Below are positions 7,650 to 18,200 of a stretch of 64,000 nucleotides of DNA, one piece after another. The notes beneath the pieces are model-generated. The model was given only the letters and a program-made list of their open reading frames with translations. It did not search any database and was not told the origin of the DNA. Numbering within the stretch: position 1 is the stretch's first letter; each line of letters opens with the position of its first letter. Origin of the DNA: Bacillus infantis NRRL B-14911 (GTDB lineage Bacteria > Bacillota > Bacilli > Bacillales > Cytobacillaceae); contig NC_022524.1 in assembly GCF_000473245.1 (NCBI RefSeq), forward strand, positions 3,000,501-3,064,500, read 5' to 3'. A program made the translations under genes and the position numbers.

Positions 7650-9362
7650 CTACACTTTAAGCGGCCTGGCAGCAGGCTCTTCCTCAAAATGGTCAGTGAC
7701 AGCCCCCCTTGAAGCGGAGGAAACGAGCCTTGTATACTTAGCCAGGGCTCCGCGGGTTAAAAGCGGCGGCGGATCCCAGGATTTCTTCCTCTCTTCCAGT
7801 TCAGCAGGAGAGACATCCACTTCAAGTGTCTGTTCGGTGCTGTCAATAGTAATCCTGTCACCTGTCTGTATTAGGGCAATCGGTCCGCCGACCTGTGCTT
7901 CCGGAGCGATATGTCCTACCACAAGGCCATGGGTACCTCCCGAGAAACGCCCGTCTGTCAGCAGGGCCACACTTTCGCCAAGACCTTTTCCTACGAGGAT
8001 GCCCGAAATAGAAAGCATTTCCGGCATGCCAGGCCCGCCTTTTGGCCCTTCGTACCTGATAACCAGTACATCACCAGCCTGAATGTCACCCTTCAGGACA
8101 GCATCTGTAGCAGACTCCTCATCATCAAACACCTTGGCAGGCCCGGTGTGCCTGGTGACCTTCAGGCCGGATACCTTCGCTACGGCGCCTTCCGGGGCAA
8201 GATTGCCTTTCAGGACTACAAGCGGCCCGTTTTCCCGAAGAGGGGCATTAAGCGGGTAAATGACCTTTTGGCCAGCTTTCAGATCTTCTGCTTCTTCCAG
8301 ATTTTCAGCGAGCGTCTTGCCCGTCACAGTCAGACAATCGCCGTGAAGCAGCCCTTCCCTCAGCAGCATTTTCATAACTGCACTGACTCCTCCTGCTTCA
8401 TGGAGATTCTGCATGACATATTTTCCGCTCGGCTTTAAATCGGCTATATGGGGGACCGTTTTCTGAAGGCGGTTGAAGTCCTCAAGTGACAGATCCACTT
8501 CAGCAGAATGGGCGATGGCCATCAAATGGAGGATGGCATTTGTCGAACCGCCCAAAGCCATCACGACAGTAATTGCATTCTCAAACGCTTCCTTCGTAAG
8601 AATATCCCTTGGCCTGATATCCTGCTCCAAAAGGCGGTAGACTGCCTTTCCTGCTTCATGGCAATCCTGCCGCTTTTCATCTGTTTCTGCCGGATTGGAG
8701 GAACTGCCCGGAAGGCTCATTCCCAGCGCCTCGATAGCGCTTGCCATCGTATTGGCTGTGTACATTCCGCCGCAGGAGCCGGCCCCCGGACATGCATGGC
8801 ATTCGATCTCATTGAGTCCAGCTTTATCAATGGCCCCACCATTGAACTGTCCTACCCCTTCAAATACTGACACAATATCGATATCCTGTCCCTGCAGCTT
8901 GCCAGGCTTGATTGTGCCCCCATACACAAAAACAGCAGGCAGGTTCATCCTTGCGATGGCCATCAGGCAGCCGGGCATATTTTTATCGCAGCCTCCAATG
9001 GCAACAAAGCCGTCCAGGCTTTCACCCCCAACGACCGTTTCAATGGAATCAGCAATCAGGTCGCGGCTCGGAAGGGAATACCTCATCCCCTCTGTTCCCA
9101 TGGAGATTCCGTCAGAAACAGTAATCGTATTGAATACAAGCGGAGCTCCCCCGGCTTCCCTGGCACCGTCCTTCGCCTTGAATGCAAGTTCATTGATATG
9201 TATATTGCACGGAGTCACTTCGCTCCATGTGCTTGCAATGCCGATCATCGGCTTTTTGAAATCTTCATCCGTGAACCCTACTGCCCGCAGCATCGCCCGG
9301 TTTGGTGCGCGCCTTTCATCCTCGCTGATTACATGGCTTTTTATTCTAAGATCTCTTCCCAA
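7650..9362 (-). CDS. ilvD: Dihydroxy-acid dehydratase
   Basis: A 570-residue enzyme of the IlvD/Edd family converting dihydroxy-isovalerate and dihydroxy-methylvalerate to the keto acids of valine and isoleucine biosynthesis. Fe-S ligand motifs [10 protein letters not shown] and [16 protein letters not shown] are present, as is the C-terminal GRFSGGTHG. The start is TTG at 9362 with GGAGGG 7 nt upstream. The gene is separated from any ilv-leu operon and has no visible T-box leader in its 200-nt upstream region, so its control probably differs from the main operon (CodY or promoter-level control is inference). Confidence 0.97.
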   Translation of the reverse strand: MGRDLRIKSHVISEDERRAPNRAMLRAVGFTDEDFKKPMIGIASTWSEVTPCNIHINELAFKAKDGAREAGGAPLVFNTITVSDGISMGTEGMRYSLPSRDLIADSIETVVGGESLDGFVAIGGCDKNMPGCLMAIARMNLPAVFVYGGTIKPGKLQGQDIDIVSVFEGVGQFNGGAIDKAGLNEIECHACPGAGSCGGMYTANTMASAIEALGMSLPGSSSNPAETDEKRQDCHEAGKAVYRLLEQDIRPRDILTKEAFENAITVVMALGGSTNAILHLMAIAHSAEVDLSLEDFNRLQKTVPHIADLKPSGKYVMQNLHEAGGVSAVMKMLLREGLLHGDCLTVTGKTLAENLEEAEDLKAGQKVIYPLNAPLRENGPLVVLKGNLAPEGAVAKVSGLKVTRHTGPAKVFDDEESATDAVLKGDIQAGDVLVIRYEGPKGGPGMPEMLSISGILVGKGLGESVALLTDGRFSGGTHGLVVGHIAPEAQVGGPIALIQTGDRITIDSTEQTLEVDVSPAELEERKKSWDPPPLLTRGALAKYTRLVSSASRGAVTDHFEEEPAARPLKV

Positions 9363-9509
9363 TTATGAGCCCTCCTGAAAGATTTTCTTTTCAATATAGA
9401 GGACTTTTTCAGCAATTGCAATAATTTTCACAAAATTTAATGATTTTTTATTGCTAAAAAGCAGATTAGCACTAAAGCAACACAGTACAACTCAGGAAAT
9501 AAGGAAGAA

Positions 9510-9536
9510 GGATCCTGAACGTTTTGTCCAGGACCC
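9510..9536 (-). terminator. Terminator downstream of ypgR
   Basis: Stem GGGTCCTG / CAGGATCC with one wobble pair, followed on the minus strand by TTCTTCCTTATTT. It lies 31 nt beyond the ypgR stop. The U-tract is interrupted, so strength is uncertain. Confidence 0.6.
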
Positions 9537-9567
9537 TTCATCTTATCTATTAAAGTATGTTTAAAGA

Positions 9568-10698
9568 TCAGCTGTTTTGGTTCCTGGCTTCGGTCATTTG
9601 CTTCCACACAGAACCCTTGGCCTCTTCACCCTGTTCAATCCGCTCAATGGCCATCTTGATCTGCATGCTGACTTCAAATTCAGGATCCTCTTCAGCATCC
9701 TTTAATGCCGGGAGCGACTTTTCAGTACCTTCTTCATACAGGAACATGGCTGCACGCCAGCGGACAAGCTTGCTCGGATCCTGGAGGGCATCCATCATTG
9801 CTTCCTCTGCTTCAGGAAAACCAAGATCTGATAAGCAGTCACCCGCCGTTCTCCTTACAGTTACACTTTTATCCTTCAAAGCTTTATATAGATATGGAAG
9901 AACACTTTTGTCTTCGATCATCCCGAGATAAACGGCTGCCAGCCTGCGGATTGAAGCCTTTTCGTCTTCAAGCGCCCTTTCGAGGACAGGATAATCCTCC
10001 ACCCCCGGATCTTCCATCTGTTCCATCAGCTGATAGCGTATCCGCCAATCACTGCTGTCAAGATCCTCAGGCGACAGCTTCCTTTTTGTCCTAGCAGGCC
10101 TGCTGTCTGCAGCTGCGCCATGCTTGCCTTGCTCGATAAGGCTCTTCAGCCTGCTTTCAGGATAGGCTGCCAGCAATTCTTCAAGAATATCCTGCCCGAC
10201 CTGGTCCATATCCCCGTACCTGACACCAAATTCCTTCCACTTTCTGCTCATAACAACATTATCATCAGGCTGCTGAACTTCACGCACTGCCTGCACGTAA
10301 GCTTCCGGCAGTCCAAAGCGCTTCTCTTCAGTTCCATCAGTCAGTTTGATCTGCATCGGGATATCTTTGTACATCTGCACCTGGACTTTTACCTCGCCAT
10401 AATGCTCATTCAAGGCTGCCTCGCCGCCTGATTCTTCTGCTTCCTCTCCGAATGCCTTACGGACTTGAGGGAGAAGCTCTTTCCAGTCAAATTTTGCATT
10501 TCGTTCAACCGCGAGGAAATCTGCTACATGATATACCCCTTTGATTCCTTCTATCTGAAGGATATCCAAAACAACCTTTGGCGCTCCATCTGTCTTGTCC
10601 TTTTTATAATTATTGCTTTTGCCCATAGGCAATTCTTCGTCAAGGATGATTTTCATCGTATTCGGGCTTGGTGTAGGCTCAATTGATTTTATTTTCAA
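9568..10698 (-). CDS. ypgR: YpgR: NifU-N-like domain plus HEAT repeats
   Basis: A 376-residue protein. The N-terminus (IEPTPSPNTMKIILDEELP) is the scaffold/Nfu N-terminal-like domain; the second half has several HEAT repeats (for example ADSLKDKSVTVRR-type helices around VLPYLYKALKDKSV and MDALQDPSKLVRWRA). The TTG at 10698 is chosen over the ATG at 10842 because GAGGAGG stands 8 nt before it and the resulting length is that of B. subtilis YpgR. HEAT repeats suggest protein binding, perhaps in Fe-S or cofactor handling, but no function is established that I can name. It may be co-transcribed with yfmR, whose stop is 82 nt upstream. Confidence 0.85.
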   Translation of the reverse strand: MKIKSIEPTPSPNTMKIILDEELPMGKSNNYKKDKTDGAPKVVLDILQIEGIKGVYHVADFLAVERNAKFDWKELLPQVRKAFGEEAEESGGEAALNEHYGEVKVQVQMYKDIPMQIKLTDGTEEKRFGLPEAYVQAVREVQQPDDNVVMSRKWKEFGVRYGDMDQVGQDILEELLAAYPESRLKSLIEQGKHGAAADSRPARTKRKLSPEDLDSSDWRIRYQLMEQMEDPGVEDYPVLERALEDEKASIRRLAAVYLGMIEDKSVLPYLYKALKDKSVTVRRTAGDCLSDLGFPEAEEAMMDALQDPSKLVRWRAAMFLYEEGTEKSLPALKDAEEDPEFEVSMQIKMAIERIEQGEEAKGSVWKQMTEARNQNS

Positions 10699-10780
10699 TG
10701 ATGGTTCCTCCTCATGATTCGATAGAATTTGTTTCATCTTAACATATGGGACCAGCCCATTGCCGGCCCTCTGCTTGCTC

Positions 10781-12661
10781 TCAGCCCTCTGCGAGCTCGG
10801 CCAGATAGCTCCATCTTTCAATAAGCTCTTCAAGCTGCTCATTTAAACTTGCTTCTTCCTCGAGAAGTTCATTTGCCTTCATAAAATCGCTGCCCGTTTC
10901 TGCCATCTCACCGGCAATTTCCTCAAGGCGCTTTTCTGCCGCGGCAATCTTTCCGTCGATGCTGTCCCACTCTCTTTGCTCATTGTAGGACATGCGCTTT
11001 TTCTTCGGCTTTGCCTCCTGCTTTGGTTTAGGTTCCTGCTTCACGCTCTTTGGCTTTGCCTGCTGCGGCTGGCTCTCAATATACTCTGTATAGTTTCCAT
11101 AGTAAGAGCCGACTCTGCCTCCTCCTTCAAGGATGAGCAGCTGCTCTGCCACTTTATCAAGAAAATAGCGGTCATGAGAAACAGTTATGACCACCCCTGC
11201 AAAATCGTCGAGATAGTCTTCAAGCACGGTCAGTGTCTGTGTATCCAGATCATTTGTCGGCTCATCCAGCAAAAGGACATTCGGCTCCGACAAAAGGATT
11301 TTCAAAAGATAAAGCCTTCTCTTTTCCCCGCCGGAAAGCTTCCTGATCGGTGTTCCATGGGTGCTTGACGGGAAAAGGAACCGCTCTAGCATCTGCGCTG
11401 CCGAAATCGTTTTGCCATCAGAGGTATGCACGACCTCGGCTGTCTCCTTCAAATACTCGATCATTCTCTTATTTTCGTCCATGTCCTCGCTTTCCTGCGT
11501 ATAATAGGCAACTTTTACTGTCTGGCCGATGATCCGATCCCCTGAATCCAGGGGGATTTTGCCGGCTAGTATATTTAGGAGCGTGGACTTTCCTGTCCCG
11601 TTTCTGCCGATAATCCCGATTCTGTCGCCCGGCTTGACCAGTAAGCTGAAATCATCAAGCACAACCGTGCCGCCAAGCGCTTTGAAAGCATCCTTCAGCT
11701 CAAAGACCTGCTTTCCGAGCCTGCTTCCGGATAAAGCCATATCGAGCTTTTCTGATGCTTTGACAGCAGACAGGGTGTCCTCCAGCTGATCAAAGCGCTG
11801 AATCCTTGCTTTTTGCTTGGTGGTCCTGGCTTTTGCACCTCTTCTGATCCATTCAAGTTCCCTGCGGAATAGATTTTTCTGCTTTTCTATCGTAGCAGCC
11901 TCGTTTTCCTCCCTGACGGCCTTCGCTTCAAGGAAAGCGGCATAATTGCCCTTATAGCTGTAAAGACTTCCTCCATCCAGTTCAAACATTCTGTTTGTGA
12001 CCCGGTCGAGAAAATAACGGTCATGCGTGACCAGCAGGAGCGCGCCATTGAATCGGCTAAGATATTCTTCCAGCCACTTGACGGTTTCATAATCAAGATG
12101 GTTGGTCGGCTCATCAAGAATTAGAAGATCCGGAGACTGGATCAGCACCTGTGCAAGGGCAACCCTCTTCTTCTGCCCTCCGGAAAGCTCCCCGATTTTC
12201 CTGCTGTATTCCTCGATGCCGAGCCTGCTTAAGATTGCCTTCGCGCTGGCATCCGCTTCCCAGCCATCCAGCTCATCCATCCTTTTCTGAAGAGCAAAAA
12301 GCTTATCCTGGAGACCGGTATCCTCAGGCGAAGCTCCGAGTCCCGCCATAACCTGTTCATATTCCCTCAAAAGGCGGAATATCGGCGCATCCCCTTCAAA
12401 TACCTGCTCAAGCACTGTCAGTCGGGGATCCAGCTCAGGCTTCTGTTCTGAGTAAGACACTTTATAATCTTTCGGGCATACAATCTCCCCTGAATCCGGT
12501 ACATCCACTCCAGCCACGATCTTCAGCAAAGAAGACTTTCCAGTTCCGTTGACGCCGATCAGTCCTACTCTTTCATTTTCAGCTATCGTGAAAGAAACAT
12601 CCCGGAAGAGCTGCTTTTCCCCATAAGATTTTGATAAGTTTTCAATTGAAATCATCTTCAT
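10781..12661 (-). CDS. yfmR: ABC-F ATPase, YfmR/Uup type
   Basis: A 626-residue cytosolic protein with two ABC domains: Walker A GVNGTGKSS and GRNGTGKST, signatures LSGGQKKR and LSGGEKRR, and Walker B LLILDEPTNHLD and VLLLDEPTNDLD. A charged linker follows the first domain, and the C-terminus (about 550-626) is a Lys/Glu-rich coiled coil, as in Uup/YfmR. There are no membrane spans. ABC-F proteins act on the ribosomal E site; YfmR helps resolve stalled translation together with EF-P. The start codon overlaps the ypgQ stop (ATGA), implying coupled translation. This gene is inserted between ypgR and ypgQ relative to B. subtilis. Confidence 0.9.
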   Translation of the reverse strand: MKMISIENLSKSYGEKQLFRDVSFTIAENERVGLIGVNGTGKSSLLKIVAGVDVPDSGEIVCPKDYKVSYSEQKPELDPRLTVLEQVFEGDAPIFRLLREYEQVMAGLGASPEDTGLQDKLFALQKRMDELDGWEADASAKAILSRLGIEEYSRKIGELSGGQKKRVALAQVLIQSPDLLILDEPTNHLDYETVKWLEEYLSRFNGALLLVTHDRYFLDRVTNRMFELDGGSLYSYKGNYAAFLEAKAVREENEAATIEKQKNLFRRELEWIRRGAKARTTKQKARIQRFDQLEDTLSAVKASEKLDMALSGSRLGKQVFELKDAFKALGGTVVLDDFSLLVKPGDRIGIIGRNGTGKSTLLNILAGKIPLDSGDRIIGQTVKVAYYTQESEDMDENKRMIEYLKETAEVVHTSDGKTISAAQMLERFLFPSSTHGTPIRKLSGGEKRRLYLLKILLSEPNVLLLDEPTNDLDTQTLTVLEDYLDDFAGVVITVSHDRYFLDKVAEQLLILEGGGRVGSYYGNYTEYIESQPQQAKPKSVKQEPKPKQEAKPKKKRMSYNEQREWDSIDGKIAAAEKRLEEIAGEMAETGSDFMKANELLEEEASLNEQLEELIERWSYLAELAEG

Positions 12662-13302
12662 GACTGACCATTCCATTCCCTGTAAAATTCATTTAAGTAT
12701 AATTGCATAAATTCATGGCGCTGTTTTGCCATCTCTTTAGCTGTATCCGTATTCAGAAGATCGCGGAGCTTCAGCAGTTTTTCATAAAAATGATGGATGG
12801 AGGAGGTTTGCCCATTCCTATATTCCTCCTGTGTCATTTCTTCCCTGGCTGAAAGTGCCGGGTCATAAAGGGCATGGCCTTTCATCCCGCCATAGGCAAA
12901 TGCCCGGGCAATCCCGATTGCACCAATGGCATCCAGCCTGTCTGCATCCTGGACAATCCTTGCCTCATGAGATTCTGCCTTTATGCCGGAGCCCCCTTTG
13001 AAGGAAACAGAGGCGATAACCTCTTCCAGCTGCCTTTGCAGTCCAGTTTCAATCCCTGCCTCCCTAAAAAAGCTGCGGAGCCTGTCCCATCCTTTTTCCT
13101 CATCGGCATTCAGCTTAGCATCGGGTATATCATGTAAAAGGGCTGCCATTTCAATAATGAAAGCATCTCCCCGTTTCTCCTGCCTCTGTATATATAACGC
13201 ATTTTTCCTGACTCTATCTATGTGATGCCAGTCATGCCCTGAAGCATCCCGGCCAAGCTCAGCGCGGACATACCGCTCTGCCTGCGAGATTATTTTTTCC
13301 AT
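12658..13302 (-). CDS. ypgQ: HD-domain phosphohydrolase YpgQ
   Basis: A 214-residue HD superfamily protein. Metal-binding residues are visible as HDWHHIDRV near the N-terminus, ALLHDIPDAK in the middle and IVQDADRLDAIGAIG later, the usual H...HD...D arrangement. The ATG at 13302 is preferred, with GAGGTG 7 nt upstream. B. subtilis YpgQ is reported as an HD phosphohydrolase acting on nucleoside triphosphates; the substrate here is inferred only from homology. It is the first gene of a unit with yfmR (4-nt overlap). Confidence 0.9.
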   Translation of the reverse strand: MEKIISQAERYVRAELGRDASGHDWHHIDRVRKNALYIQRQEKRGDAFIIEMAALLHDIPDAKLNADEEKGWDRLRSFFREAGIETGLQRQLEEVIASVSFKGGSGIKAESHEARIVQDADRLDAIGAIGIARAFAYGGMKGHALYDPALSAREEMTQEEYRNGQTSSIHHFYEKLLKLRDLLNTDTAKEMAKQRHEFMQLYLNEFYREWNGQS

Positions 13303-13403
13303 TAACACGCACCTCTTTCCTGCTGATGCTTATTTTATCATGAAAAGGAGGAGGATGTTTCTTCTCAGCTATATCTGCCTTTTATGTGAGCAAAACATCA
13401 AAA

Positions 13404-13428
13404 GAAAAAACCTTGCTGCTGTGCAAGG
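13404..13428 (-). terminator. Terminator downstream of the degV-family gene
   Basis: Stem CCTTGC / GCAAGG with a 6-nt loop, followed on the minus strand by TTTTTTCTTTTG. It lies 17 nt after the stop codon. Confidence 0.85.
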
Positions 13429-13444
13429 CTTTCCGCTTACTGAT

Positions 13445-14293
13445 TTATTTCAGCCCGTTGAACCAGCTGAATCCAATGGTATTTTCCCCGGCATGAACCC
13501 CGATGGTGGCTCCAAGAGGGAAGGCGCTGAACTCGATTTCCTGAAAGCTGGCCCTTAGATCTGCCATCCACTCTTTTGCCTCTCTGTCATATAGGCCATA
13601 AAGAATGAAAACCTCCCGGAAACCATGCTGTTCATACGCTTCCTTGAGCAAGGCCTTCATCCGTTCCCTGGCCTTCCTGATGCTCCTTGCCTTTTCTTTT
13701 ATGCTGAGTGCCCCGCCGCTAATGGCAATGATCGGCTTAATGCTCAATAGGCTGCCAAAATAGAATTGCAGCCCGGACATCCTTCCGCTGCGATGAAGCT
13801 GTTCGAGGCTCCCGACAAGGACTAACGTCTCCGATGTGGATCCGATTTCCTCGATCCTGCGGGCTGCTTCGCTGCTCTCGATCCCTGATTCTGTCAGAAG
13901 CATCCCTTCCTTTATCAGCCTCGTCAAAGGATAAGATAAGATACCCGAATCGACTGTATAGACAGGTATGTTCACCAGCTGTGCTGCCTGCTGGCTGGAT
14001 GAAACAGTCCCGCTGAGCTTCGCAGATACAAGGACAGCCACAATGGAATCATAGCTTTCTTCAAGCTCTTCAAAAAGAGCCTGAAAAGAGCCCACAGAAG
14101 GCTGTGAGGTCTTTGGAGGCGAAGAAAGTGTCTTCAGCCGCCTGAACAGGTCTTCAGCGCTCATGGTCCTCCCCTCTATATACTCCTGGCCATCCATGAT
14201 GATTGTCATCGGTACAACATAGACATCCGGGTGCGCCGCTAATTCCTCATCCAGGCATGCTGTGCTGTCGGTAACCCATGCCACTTTTCCCAT
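13445..14293 (-). CDS. DegV family fatty-acid-binding protein
   Basis: A 282-residue protein with the DegV pattern: an N-terminal VTDSTACLDEEL, the strongly conserved TSQPSVGSFQ segment near residue 78, and a C-terminal IGVHAGENTIGFSWF. DegV proteins bind a fatty acid; FakB members present it to the kinase FakA for phosphorylation and membrane lipid synthesis. No fakA-like gene lies nearby. GGAGG precedes ATG by 8 nt. Flanking terminators suggest a single-gene unit. Several DegV paralogues are usual in Bacillaceae, so no gene symbol is given. Confidence 0.92.
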   Translation of the reverse strand: MGKVAWVTDSTACLDEELAAHPDVYVVPMTIIMDGQEYIEGRTMSAEDLFRRLKTLSSPPKTSQPSVGSFQALFEELEESYDSIVAVLVSAKLSGTVSSSQQAAQLVNIPVYTVDSGILSYPLTRLIKEGMLLTESGIESSEAARRIEEIGSTSETLVLVGSLEQLHRSGRMSGLQFYFGSLLSIKPIIAISGGALSIKEKARSIRKARERMKALLKEAYEQHGFREVFILYGLYDREAKEWMADLRASFQEIEFSAFPLGATIGVHAGENTIGFSWFNGLK

Positions 14294-14334
14294 CAGGTTT
14301 CCTCCTTGCGGTAATTATGTATTTCTATATTTTT

Positions 14335-14368
14335 TTATAAACGGCTATCCCAGGAAAAAGGATAGCCG
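14335..14368 (-). terminator. Terminator downstream of the amidohydrolase
   Basis: A 9-bp stem (CGGCTATCC / GGATAGCCG) is followed on minus by TTTATAAAAAAA. The hairpin is strong but the U-tract is short. It closes the GNAT-fusion/amidohydrolase unit. Confidence 0.7.
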
Positions 14369-14375
14369 CACACTG

Positions 14376-15236
14376 TTATTCTTCCGGCAGAAAAGCCGCG
14401 ATCCTCGGAAATAGTTTCAAGGCATTGTAGTAAAATACCTTTTCATGATGCTCTTCAGGGATAAGATCCTTGATAAACTCAATATATGGAGCTATAGGGA
14501 TCAAGGGCCAGTCGGTCCCAAAGATCAATTTATCATATGAATCTGCAAACTCAATCGCGTGGCGAAGGTGGTCAAGGAACCGCCCTCCGCTCCTTTTCTT
14601 CAGTTCTTCTTCCGTACCCACTATCAGTCCTGAGAGATCAGCGTATACGTTCGGATTCTTATAGATGATTTCAGCCCCCGTCAGGGTCCAGGGGTCGCCG
14701 AAATGAGCCATCATGAAATTGACATTCCGGTGCCTGACAGCCACTTCATCGATGGCAAGAGGATGGGAGTACTTCAGCAGCCCTCTTTCTGAATAAGTGT
14801 CGCCAGTATGAAAGACAACCGGCACACTGTATTTCTCAGCAAGTTTATAGACTGGTTCATATACTTCGTCATAAGCGTAAAAAGGATAATAGCCCAGGTA
14901 GATTTTAAATCCGACAGTCCCGGGGCGCTGAATCACGTCTTCCAGCCTTACAAGCGCCTCAGAATCCATATTGAATGGATTTATGCCGGCGCAGGCCACT
15001 ATTATATCCGGCTGGGATTCAGCCAGGTCCAGCATCATCGGCGTCCTTGCATCATGGTCCGGAAAACCCATCCCGTTTGTTTCCTCAAGGCCCATGCCGA
15101 TTCCGAGCAGGACACCTGCATCCCGGTACTCAGCAGAAATCCCTTTATAGGAATAATCAACAAACGAAAGGTCTCTTGCTGTTTCATGAAAAGATTTAAT
15201 TTGTGAAAAATGCATATGTGCGTCTATTATTTTCAT
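14376..15236 (-). CDS. Amidohydrolase family metal-dependent hydrolase (TIM barrel)
   Basis: A 286-residue amidohydrolase-2-like protein. It begins MKIIDAHMHF, the HxH metal site; VVFHTGDTYS supplies a later His, VNFMMAHFG another, and FGTDWPLIP the catalytic Asp. Members include decarboxylases and lactonases; the reaction here is unknown. The ATG overlaps the stop of the upstream GNAT-fusion gene by 4 nt (ATGA), so the two are translationally coupled and likely work on related substrates. The pair sits inside a block absent from the equivalent B. subtilis region. A nearby LIFGTDW signature makes the superfamily call firm. Confidence 0.85.
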   Translation of the reverse strand: MKIIDAHMHFSQIKSFHETARDLSFVDYSYKGISAEYRDAGVLLGIGMGLEETNGMGFPDHDARTPMMLDLAESQPDIIVACAGINPFNMDSEALVRLEDVIQRPGTVGFKIYLGYYPFYAYDEVYEPVYKLAEKYSVPVVFHTGDTYSERGLLKYSHPLAIDEVAVRHRNVNFMMAHFGDPWTLTGAEIIYKNPNVYADLSGLIVGTEEELKKRSGGRFLDHLRHAIEFADSYDKLIFGTDWPLIPIAPYIEFIKDLIPEEHHEKVFYYNALKLFPRIAAFLPEE

Positions 15237-18200
15237 TCTGTCTCCTCATTGATGAAACTGATTTTCTGCAGCCTATCCAGCAGCTTCCCGGATAAATCCC
15301 TTCTGTCAAACAGCATGAATACCGGTTTCGTCTGGCTATCCCGCCCTCCGGAGCTGAATGGCTGCCTTGATATAAGCTGGCATGCCTCTTTGTTCATATA
15401 TGCCTCATTATGGTCAGCCATGCTGTTTGCTACCATATAAAGCTTTTCTTCTGCATGTGTGCTGCAGACGGATGAGCCATTCCCCAAAAAGAGAACATTC
15501 TCGCCCTTTCCTGCTGTATAAAAGCCATTCTCATCTGCTTCGTCCGGCCTGATCGAAAGGTCTTCAAGCTTTCCGCCCATCAGGAAAGCATCCGTGACAG
15601 CGTACTCACCGGCAAGGAGCTTGCCGCCCGCTTCCTCTATTCTGAGAAATGACCCGATCAATGGTACACCTGGGAGCATGAGATAATATTGTGCAAATGT
15701 AAGTCCCTGCCATACAGGATGCTCTCCAAGCCTTGTTGTAACCTTGAGTCCCTGCCACAATTCCCCTGAATTATCCCGGACCGCAGCTGCCCCCGCCTCT
15801 GTCTGGCCTTTGAGGATAGAGAAAACATTCAGTTTTGAAGGAATTGTCTTCATTCCTCCGCCCCAGGGATTCCACCAGCCTTTTGCCTGCAGTGAAGGGA
15901 AAGAGTGGTCCAGCCATTTTCTTCCGTTCACAGAGATGGAGAACAGTCCAGGATAGAAGCCTGGAGCCGATTTGATTTCCACTGGCCCGTTTACTGCTTT
16001 TGCCACTTTTAATCCGGCTTTCTCTTCCCATGATATTTGCACTTCTCCTCCAGGCATCAGAACGATGCTATCGATTTTTTCGCAGCTGCTGCCTTCCTCA
16101 AGAACTGCAGACACAATGCTGATTCCTGCTTTTTCCCCCAATGCAACGCTGGTTTTATAATCTTTTCCTCCCTCAAGCCTAATCTCTTCAGCTGCCTTGA
16201 CCCTGCCGTCAGCCGAAATGGATAGCTTCCCTTCAATCGGCTGTAGCCTGTGATTGATTAAAGTCAGGTCTGCCGCATATTTTTCATCAAGGCCGCATAC
16301 TGAAGTGATGATCATCTCCTTCTCAGGGGCTGTACTTTTTTTATCAGCTAAAGGGGAGCTGGTTGCAAATGCTGCGAATTCTTCCCAGGACTGGAAGGCC
16401 CCAATTGATAGATAAACAGGTTCGAGGACCGCTTTTTCTTTCGCCTGGATCTCACCGGTCTGGAATTCAATTGAAAGCTGCCAATTATCCGGCACCGCCT
16501 TGGCGCTTTCCGGCCAGGCAAGCCCTACCGGTTCCCCTCCTTGTCCTGCGAAATACCAATTCCCTGACAGAGAGCTGAAGTTGACATCTCCATACAGAAG
16601 CTCCTTCATATCTGAAAACGCAACTGCTTCCCCGTCCAGCGGAAACACCATCTCCCTGCCTTCATGGTACATCGACTGAGAGATATACAGCTGTTCAACA
16701 GGCTCTTCCCTGCCATTTTCACATTCCATCCACCTCTTTACAAGTCCTTCAGCATATAGGGATGTAAAGATGCTAAGCTTGATTCCAGGCAAATTCTCCG
16801 AAAGAAATGCAAGCTTATGGGTTACAGCTGCCCCATCTTTATACCACTCTGCAGATACAGGCTTCTTTTTGGTGAATTCTGAGGTATATGGCTTCCCCAG
16901 TTTCGGCTGGAAGAACGCAAATGGCTGATCCATTTTCTCGCTTCGGCCGGCTTTCACAGTATAGTCACGCTTTCTGATATTCACCTGGCTGTTGCCATTG
17001 AAGATATGCCAGTATTCCTCTGTCTCGCCGCCAAATTGGCTGCCAAAACCCTTCAGTGCAATGCCGGCTTTCTTTTCAAACTGGAACTGGCCGCCTTTAG
17101 AACCAGTTAGAGCCACCTGCAGCAGGTGCTCAGAAAAACCATGCTTCTTTACCTCAGCTGGAAGGAAGATGCTTTTCCGCTCTTTCGGTTTCAAATCAAG
17201 AATAATTTCTTTATATTCAGGAATGAGATTCTCTGTTTCCGGAATCCGGATTTCCACGTTTACATCTTCCGGCAGATTATTTTTAACCTCGAAAGCAACC
17301 TCTGCCTGTTTTCCCTGGTAGCTTAAATGTCCAAGAAGCGAGGCAGTAACATCGGCCGGCTTTTTAGGATGGAGGCCCAGCTTCAGTGAACAGCTCCTTC
17401 CATTTATAGACAATTCCACTTCTGCAGATGGGTGCGTCTTCCAGGAGTCAGGCGCTTCCCCTTCTCTGATGTCCAGCACTCCTGCGATGACCTCTTCGCC
17501 AGAGACCACTAGGGACGCTGTTAAGCTGCATTTCACGCGCCCGCTGTCCTTCCCGGCTGCTTCAACCGCAAGCGGATTTCCGGATTTATTGACAATCCTT
17601 AAGGAAATGGACTCTTTCCGCCCCTCAATCAGCTGGTGCCTGTTTAAAACAAGTTCAGCCAGGAATTCATCTGTCTCAATCAGGCGCATGCCCCTTCCTG
17701 AACGTTCAAATTGGACTCTTGCATGAGTTCCTTCATCTTCCCACTCATAATCATAATAAGTGAAGCCATTTTCGTTTTTCCCATCAGGCTTCACTTCAAT
17801 TTTCCTCGAGCTTGAACTGTACCAGTCCAGCTTTTCAAAAACAGGCTTCAAAAGCGGCGTATTCAGAACAGCGGGAATAAAGTTCATCAAGTGAGTGGAG
17901 TCGTCTCTGTCTTCCCAAAAGAATCCGCATTTTTTATACAATGGCACAGCCTTCGTATTGCCTGGCCAAGTATACAGGTCCAGACGCGGCCACCCGAGCT
18001 CCACAGTCTTTCCAAGTGCCTCAAGAACAAGGAGCTTGCCGATTTTTCTGCCATGATAATCAGGCCGCACATTCAGGAGAGGAATATAAAGCGCACCTTC
18101 ATCTTCCTTATATTCTGAAAGTCCGCAATAGCCTACGACCTCTTCCCCATCCAGGGCGATATACAGTTCGATATTATCCGAGTTTTCCTCTTTCGTCTTC

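Noticed and set aside
9363-9509. T-box or attenuator before ilvD
   Set aside because: No conserved T-box element is present between ypgR's terminator and the ilvD start.
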